A stretch of 64,000 nucleotides of DNA from positions 248,001 through 312,000 of the forward strand of contig NZ_JAKLOY010000005.1 of assembly GCF_023652955.1 (NCBI RefSeq). Direction: 5' to 3'. Below the pieces are notes generated by a model, which saw nothing but the letters and a program-made list of their open reading frames with translations, searched no databases and was not told the DNA's origin. The position numbers and the translations under genes were made by a program. Within the stretch, counting starts at the first letter, position 1, and every line of letters starts with the position of its first letter. Source of the DNA: Geomonas sp. Red32 (lineage in GTDB: Bacteria > Desulfobacterota > Desulfuromonadia > Geobacterales > Geobacteraceae). This document shows positions 60,230 to 64,000 of this stretch, one piece after another.

Positions 60230-63200
60230 TCAGATTTCGATCCTGAACTCCGCGCCGCGGTCACGGTTGCTGACCGAGAGGATGCCGTGCATGCTCTTCT
60301 CCACGATGTTCTTGGCCATGTAGAGGCCGATCCCGGTCCCCTGGATCCCCTTGGTGGAGAAGTACGGCTCGAAGATGCGGTTGATGATATCGTCCGGGAC
60401 CCCGCCTGCGTTGTCGGCGACGGTGATGACGCAGCGCTCCCCCTCCAGGAAGGTGCGGACGGTCACCCTCCCCTCGTCGATCTCCTGCTGTTCGATCTGG
60501 TCGCGGGCGTTCAGGAGGATGATCACCAGCACCTGGGCGAACTCGTTGGGGTACCCTACGATGGTCCGCCGGGCGGAGAGCTCCAGGTCGACCCGGATCG
60601 CCTGCTGGACGAAGCTCTCCTTGACCAGCAGGTGCGCCTTGCTGACGGCGGCGTCCAGGTCGAACTCCACCAGCTCCTTGTCGGGCTTGAAGAAGTTCCT
60701 GAAGTCGTCGATGGTCTGCGACATGTGCTGGATGTGGATCATCGCCTGCGCCACGGTTTTGTCCAAAAGCTCGCCGCTGAACTCCCCGACCTCGTAGTAG
60801 AGCGGGAGCCCCTGGATCAACAGCCCCAGGGTGTTGAGCGGCTGGCGCCACTGGTGGGCGATGTTGCTGATCATCTCCCCCATGGCGGCCAGCCGGCTCT
60901 GCTGGAGCATGACCCGGTCCTTCTCCCTGAGCTCCTCCATCGCCTTGAGCTTCTCCTCGGTCTCGGCGATAAGCCTCCCCTCAGCCTGCTGGCGCTTCTC
61001 CTCGCGCTCGAGGTTCTCCAGGGCGAAGGTGATGTCGGCCTGCATCTGGAGCAACAGCTCCACCATGTCCTGGTCGAAGTAGTCGATCCCGGCGGCGTAG
61101 AAGGTGAGCGCCCCGAGCGACTGGCCGTGCAGGTTGATCGAGATGGAGGCCACCGAGGTGAAGCCCCACCGCTCCGCCAGCGGCCTCCAGGGGGCCATGT
61201 CGGGGTCGCTCATGAAGTCGCTGCAGATGTAGTAACTCCCGCTGCGGATGCACTTTCCCGCCGGTCCCATCCCCTCCGGGACCGGCAGCGCCGAGACCCG
61301 GACCTGCGCGAGGTAGTCGGTGTAGGGGCCGAAGGAGGCGACCGGCCGGATCCAGCCGCTCTCCTCGTCGGCAAGGCCGACCCAGGCGAGGAGGAAACCG
61401 CCGTACTCAACCGCCAGCCGGCAGAGGGCCGCATAGAGCTCCTCCCGGGAGGGAAGCCGCGAGATGACCTTGCCGGTCTCGCTCAAAAGGAGGTAGAGCT
61501 GGTTGATCCGGCGAAGCCGCTCCTCGGCCTGGATGAGCTCGGTGATGTCGTGGACCGAGGTGCGGTTGGTGACGTACTTGCCGTTTTCGTCGAGGACGGC
61601 GATGGAGTTGATCAGCACCGGGAGCACGGTCCCGTCCTTCTTGCGCAGCTCGAGCCGCAGGTCGGTGACTGCCCCCCCCTCGCTGACGAAGCGGCCGAAG
61701 GCCCGCTCGAAATCGGGGAGCGAGGCGAGGGTGACGAGCTCGCACATCTTCATCCTGCCGATCACCTCGTCGCGCCGGTACCCCAGCCACTTGAGCTCGG
61801 TGTCGTTGATCCGGACGATGAGGGAATCGCGGTCGAGCGAATGGTAGCCGCAGGGGGCGAGGTTATAGAGATCCTCCACCTCGCGGGCGGTGCGCTCCAG
61901 CGCCTCCTCGGCCCGCTCCCGCTCGTCGATCTCGGCCAAAAGGGCGTTGACGGTCTCGGCAAGCTCCGAGGTCCGCTCCCGGACCCGGTGATCCAGCTCG
62001 TCGTGGGAGCGGCGGAGCTCCGTCTCCATCCTCTTGCGGTCGGTGATGTCGGTGCCGATCCCGATGACGGCGAAGGGAAGCCCGTTCTCGTCCAGCATCG
62101 GCGAGTTGGTGGTCAGCATCGGGACCACCCTGCCGTCCCGGGCCCGGACCGCCATCTCCACCGTGCATGGCTTCCCTGCCGAAAGGGCCAGCGTCACCTC
62201 TTCCTCCACGCCCGGATCGGCCACCGGGGGGAGCACGGTGGCAAGCTCGCCTCCGAGCGCCTCCTCGCGGCGCCAGCCGAAGAGCGCCTCGGCGGCCTTG
62301 TTCCAGTAGATCAGGGTCTGGCTCATGTCGGTAGCGATCACCGCCTGCCCCACCGAGTCGAGGAGGCTCGCCTGGAAGAGGAGATGCTTCTCCGCCTCCT
62401 TCCGTCCGGTGATGTCGCGGACGATGCTGACGAGCATCCTGGTATCGCCGATGGTGGCCCCCCGGGAGCTGACCTCCACCGGGAAGAGGCTCCCGTCCCG
62501 GCGGCGGTGGACGGTCTCGAAGAGAATCCCCTGCCGGTCCGCCTCGTCCATCTGGGAAGCGGTCTCCGAATCGGCCCCCGGCACCCGCAGGTCCATGAGC
62601 GACCTTTCCAGGAGCTCCTCGCGGCTCCAGCCGTAGGCCAGGGTGGCGGCGGCGTTGGCTTCCAGGATCCGGCCGTCGCCGCGGCGGATGAAGAGGATGA
62701 TGTCCCGGCTGTTGGCGGCCAAAAGCTCGTAGCGTCTGAGGACCTCCTCGGAGTGCTTGCGGCCGGTGACGTCCTGGATGATCCCGGCCAGCCGCTCGCG
62801 GTCTCCCTCCCGGCAGGTGCGCCCGGCCGCCCAGATCCAGCGGAGCTCCCCGTCGCGGCGCCGGATCCGGCACTCGAAACTGAAGCTCTCCCGGCCGGCC
62901 AGCTCCGTGCGCAGGGTCCGCTCCACCGCCTCCCGCTCCTCCTCGACGACATGGGCGAGGAACATGGCGAAGTCCCAGCGGGGGAGGAGCTCGGGATAGC
63001 CGAAGATCCGGTCGTGCTCGGGGGAGCGGGCGACGGAGAGATCGCCCAGGTCGAGCTCCCAGGCCCCGATGCTGCTCGCCTCCAGGGCGAAGCGGAGCCT
63101 GCTCTCGCTCTCGTGCCGCTTGCGCTCGGCATCCTTGATCTCGCTGATGTCGTCGAAGACCACCACCGCGCTGGCCACCCCGCCGGCCGCATCCATCAGG

Positions 63201-64000
63201 GGGGCGGAACTGACCAGCACCGGGATCCGGCTCCCGTCGCCCCTCTCCAGGAGCATCTCCCGGTTGCGGACGAAGGTACCGTTGGCGAAGGTCTGGGAGC
63301 TCGGGAGCTCGTCGCCGGAAAGGGGGGTGCCGTCCGGCCTCAGGGCCCGGGCAAGCTCGCTCTCCGGCTGGGGTCCGGGGAACGGGCAGCCGTAGAGGTC
63401 GCAGGCCCGCCGGTTGAGGTAGGAGAAGTGGCGGTCGGAGGCATTCACCAAGGCTACCGCGCTCGGGATGGTCTCCAGGATGGCCACCAGCCGCCGCCGC
63501 TCGTTTTCCGCCTGGTCCTTGGCCTCCCGCAGGGCCTCCTCGGCCGCCTTCCTGGCGGTGATGTCCCGGACCGCGGTGTGGCGCTGGTGACCGCCCGAGA
63601 TGGTGCAGCCATGGGCCTCGACGGTGATGCGGGTGCCGTCCTGGCGGATCAGGTCGTGCTCGAAGATGCACTCGCGGGAAGCCCGCACGATGGTCTCCAC
63701 CCGCTCCCGGTCCTCCGGGGCGATGAAGGGAGCCATCTCGTTTCCCTTGAGCTCCTCAGGCGGGTAACCGAGCATCCCGGCGAACTGGTCGTTGCAGTCG
63801 ACGATGATCCCCCCCCGGGTCTCGACGATCCCCTCGAAGGTGGCTTCCGCGAAGGTGGCGAGACGGGAACGGCTCTCGTAGAGTGCGGCTTCGCGCTCCA
63901 GGCGGGAGACCCGCTCCTTGGTCCGGCGGTAGGCGGTCACGAGGAGGCCGGTGGCGGCCCCGATGATGCAGAAGACCACGAGCCCCACCCGGTCGATGGG
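60230..64000 (-). CDS. Sensor histidine kinase with six PAS domains and a GAF (5' end outside window)
   Basis: At least 1257 codons; the frame is open to the right edge, so the N terminus is missing. The visible start has a membrane helix (GLVVFCIIGAATGLLVTAYR). Six PAS units follow in series (each ends in a DI-T/S-x-RK/DITxRK motif), then a GAF (~880-1040) with Cys in PAGKCIRSGSYYICSDF. The H box is unlike the other kinases: ISNIAHQWRQPLNTLGLLIQ. ATPase: IILLNARDQI, DNAGGVPD, GTGIGLYM. No receiver is fused. The HQWRQPL class often pairs with separate regulators; none is visible. Confidence 0.93.
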   Translation of the reverse strand, partial: PIDRVGLVVFCIIGAATGLLVTAYRRTKERVSRLEREAALYESRSRLATFAEATFEGIVETRGGIIVDCNDQFAGMLGYPPEELKGNEMAPFIAPEDRERVETIVRASRECIFEHDLIRQDGTRITVEAHGCTISGGHQRHTAVRDITARKAAEEALREAKDQAENERRRLVAILETIPSAVALVNASDRHFSYLNRRACDLYGCPFPGPQPESELARALRPDGTPLSGDELPSSQTFANGTFVRNREMLLERGDGSRIPVLVSSAPLMDAAGGVASAVVVFDDISEIKDAERKRHESESRLRFALEASSIGAWELDLGDLSVARSPEHDRIFGYPELLPRWDFAMFLAHVVEEEREAVERTLRTELAGRESFSFECRIRRRDGELRWIWAAGRTCREGDRERLAGIIQDVTGRKHSEEVLRRYELLAANSRDIILFIRRGDGRILEANAAATLAYGWSREELLERSLMDLRVPGADSETASQMDEADRQGILFETVHRRRDGSLFPVEVSSRGATIGDTRMLVSIVRDITGRKEAEKHLLFQASLLDSVGQAVIATDMSQTLIYWNKAAEALFGWRREEALGGELATVLPPVADPGVEEEVTLALSAGKPCTVEMAVRARDGRVVPMLTTNSPMLDENGLPFAVIGIGTDITDRKRMETELRRSHDELDHRVRERTSELAETVNALLAEIDERERAEEALERTAREVEDLYNLAPCGYHSLDRDSLIVRINDTELKWLGYRRDEVIGRMKMCELVTLASLPDFERAFGRFVSEGGAVTDLRLELRKKDGTVLPVLINSIAVLDENGKYVTNRTSVHDITELIQAEERLRRINQLYLLLSETGKVISRLPSREELYAALCRLAVEYGGFLLAWVGLADEESGWIRPVASFGPYTDYLAQVRVSALPVPEGMGPAGKCIRSGSYYICSDFMSDPDMAPWRPLAERWGFTSVASISINLHGQSLGALTFYAAGIDYFDQDMVELLLQMQADITFALENLEREEKRQQAEGRLIAETEEKLKAMEELREKDRVMLQQSRLAAMGEMISNIAHQWRQPLNTLGLLIQGLPLYYEVGEFSGELLDKTVAQAMIHIQHMSQTIDDFRNFFKPDKELVEFDLDAAVSKAHLLVKESFVQQAIRVDLELSARRTIVGYPNEFAQVLVIILLNARDQIEQQEIDEGRVTVRTFLEGERCVITVADNAGGVPDDIINRIFEPYFSTKGIQGTGIGLYMAKNIVEKSMHGILSVSNRDRGAEFRIEI

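Overview
The window reads as chromosomal DNA of a high-GC deltaproteobacterium of the Geobacter type (Geobacteraceae / Geomonas / Citrifermentans). This is inferred from gene content: nine sensor histidine kinases in 64 kb, a Dcu-type fumarate/succinate carrier under a sigma-54 two-component system, a hybrid-cluster protein with an HcpR-like box, a TAXI-type TRAP binding protein, and KGG-type intergenic repeats. I found no rRNA, tRNA, insertion sequence, prophage or CRISPR array.

Layout. (1) 1-7.4 kb, + strand: the tail of a methyl-accepting chemotaxis protein, then a tightly overlapping phosphorelay of a Cache histidine kinase, a Cache-PAS-GAF hybrid kinase, a REC-HPt protein, two single-domain receivers and a CheB catalytic domain lacking its own receiver. 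(2) 7.4-13.7 kb: a 9-bp satellite, a divergent LysR/MFS pair, a small hypothetical gene, a TAXI binding protein on the minus strand, and hcp with a TGAC-N4-GTCA box and a strong terminator. (3) 13.7-17 kb: a membrane-anchored protein, a gene-poor relatively AT-rich stretch with a small membrane protein, and a GT-C-like multipass protein. (4) 17-22.2 kb, minus strand: the C4-dicarboxylate carrier, the NtrC-type regulator and its binding-protein-like kinase, and a cysteine-rich small protein. The region upstream of the carrier holds a textbook sigma-54 promoter and two inverted repeats. (5) 22.4-24.8 kb: polyphosphate kinase 1 with a histone-like N-terminal tail. (6) 25.2-32.2 kb: a 53-codon gene, then a TetR / 27-codon membrane peptide / adaptor / RND pump / outer-membrane channel operon. 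(7) 32.4-39.6 kb: two orphan hybrid kinases flanking an xdhC-mocA pair. (8) 39.8-47.1 kb: a seven-gene TetR / TolC-like / HlyD / two ABC ATPase / two ABC permease export operon. (9) 47.1-47.5 kb: an 18-copy, 20-bp tandem array just upstream of that operon's promoter. (10) 47.7-56.1 kb: a hybrid kinase, a PAS kinase with its LuxR-type regulator, and another hybrid kinase. (11) 56.2-64 kb: PPK2, a TMTC-like GT-C/TPR protein carrying an in-frame KGG repeat insertion, a DUF3617-like protein translationally coupled to it, and a kinase with six PAS domains that runs off the window end.

The main themes are signal transduction (five orphan hybrid kinases plus phosphorelay parts), two TetR-controlled efflux machines, anaerobic/nitrosative physiology and polyphosphate metabolism. 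The most unusual signals are the 20-bp array, the micro-membrane protein inside the RND operon, the KGG elements arranged as inverted pairs (one inside a coding region), and the short repeats sitting at gene boundaries. All identifications are by reading sequence and motifs; no search was run.
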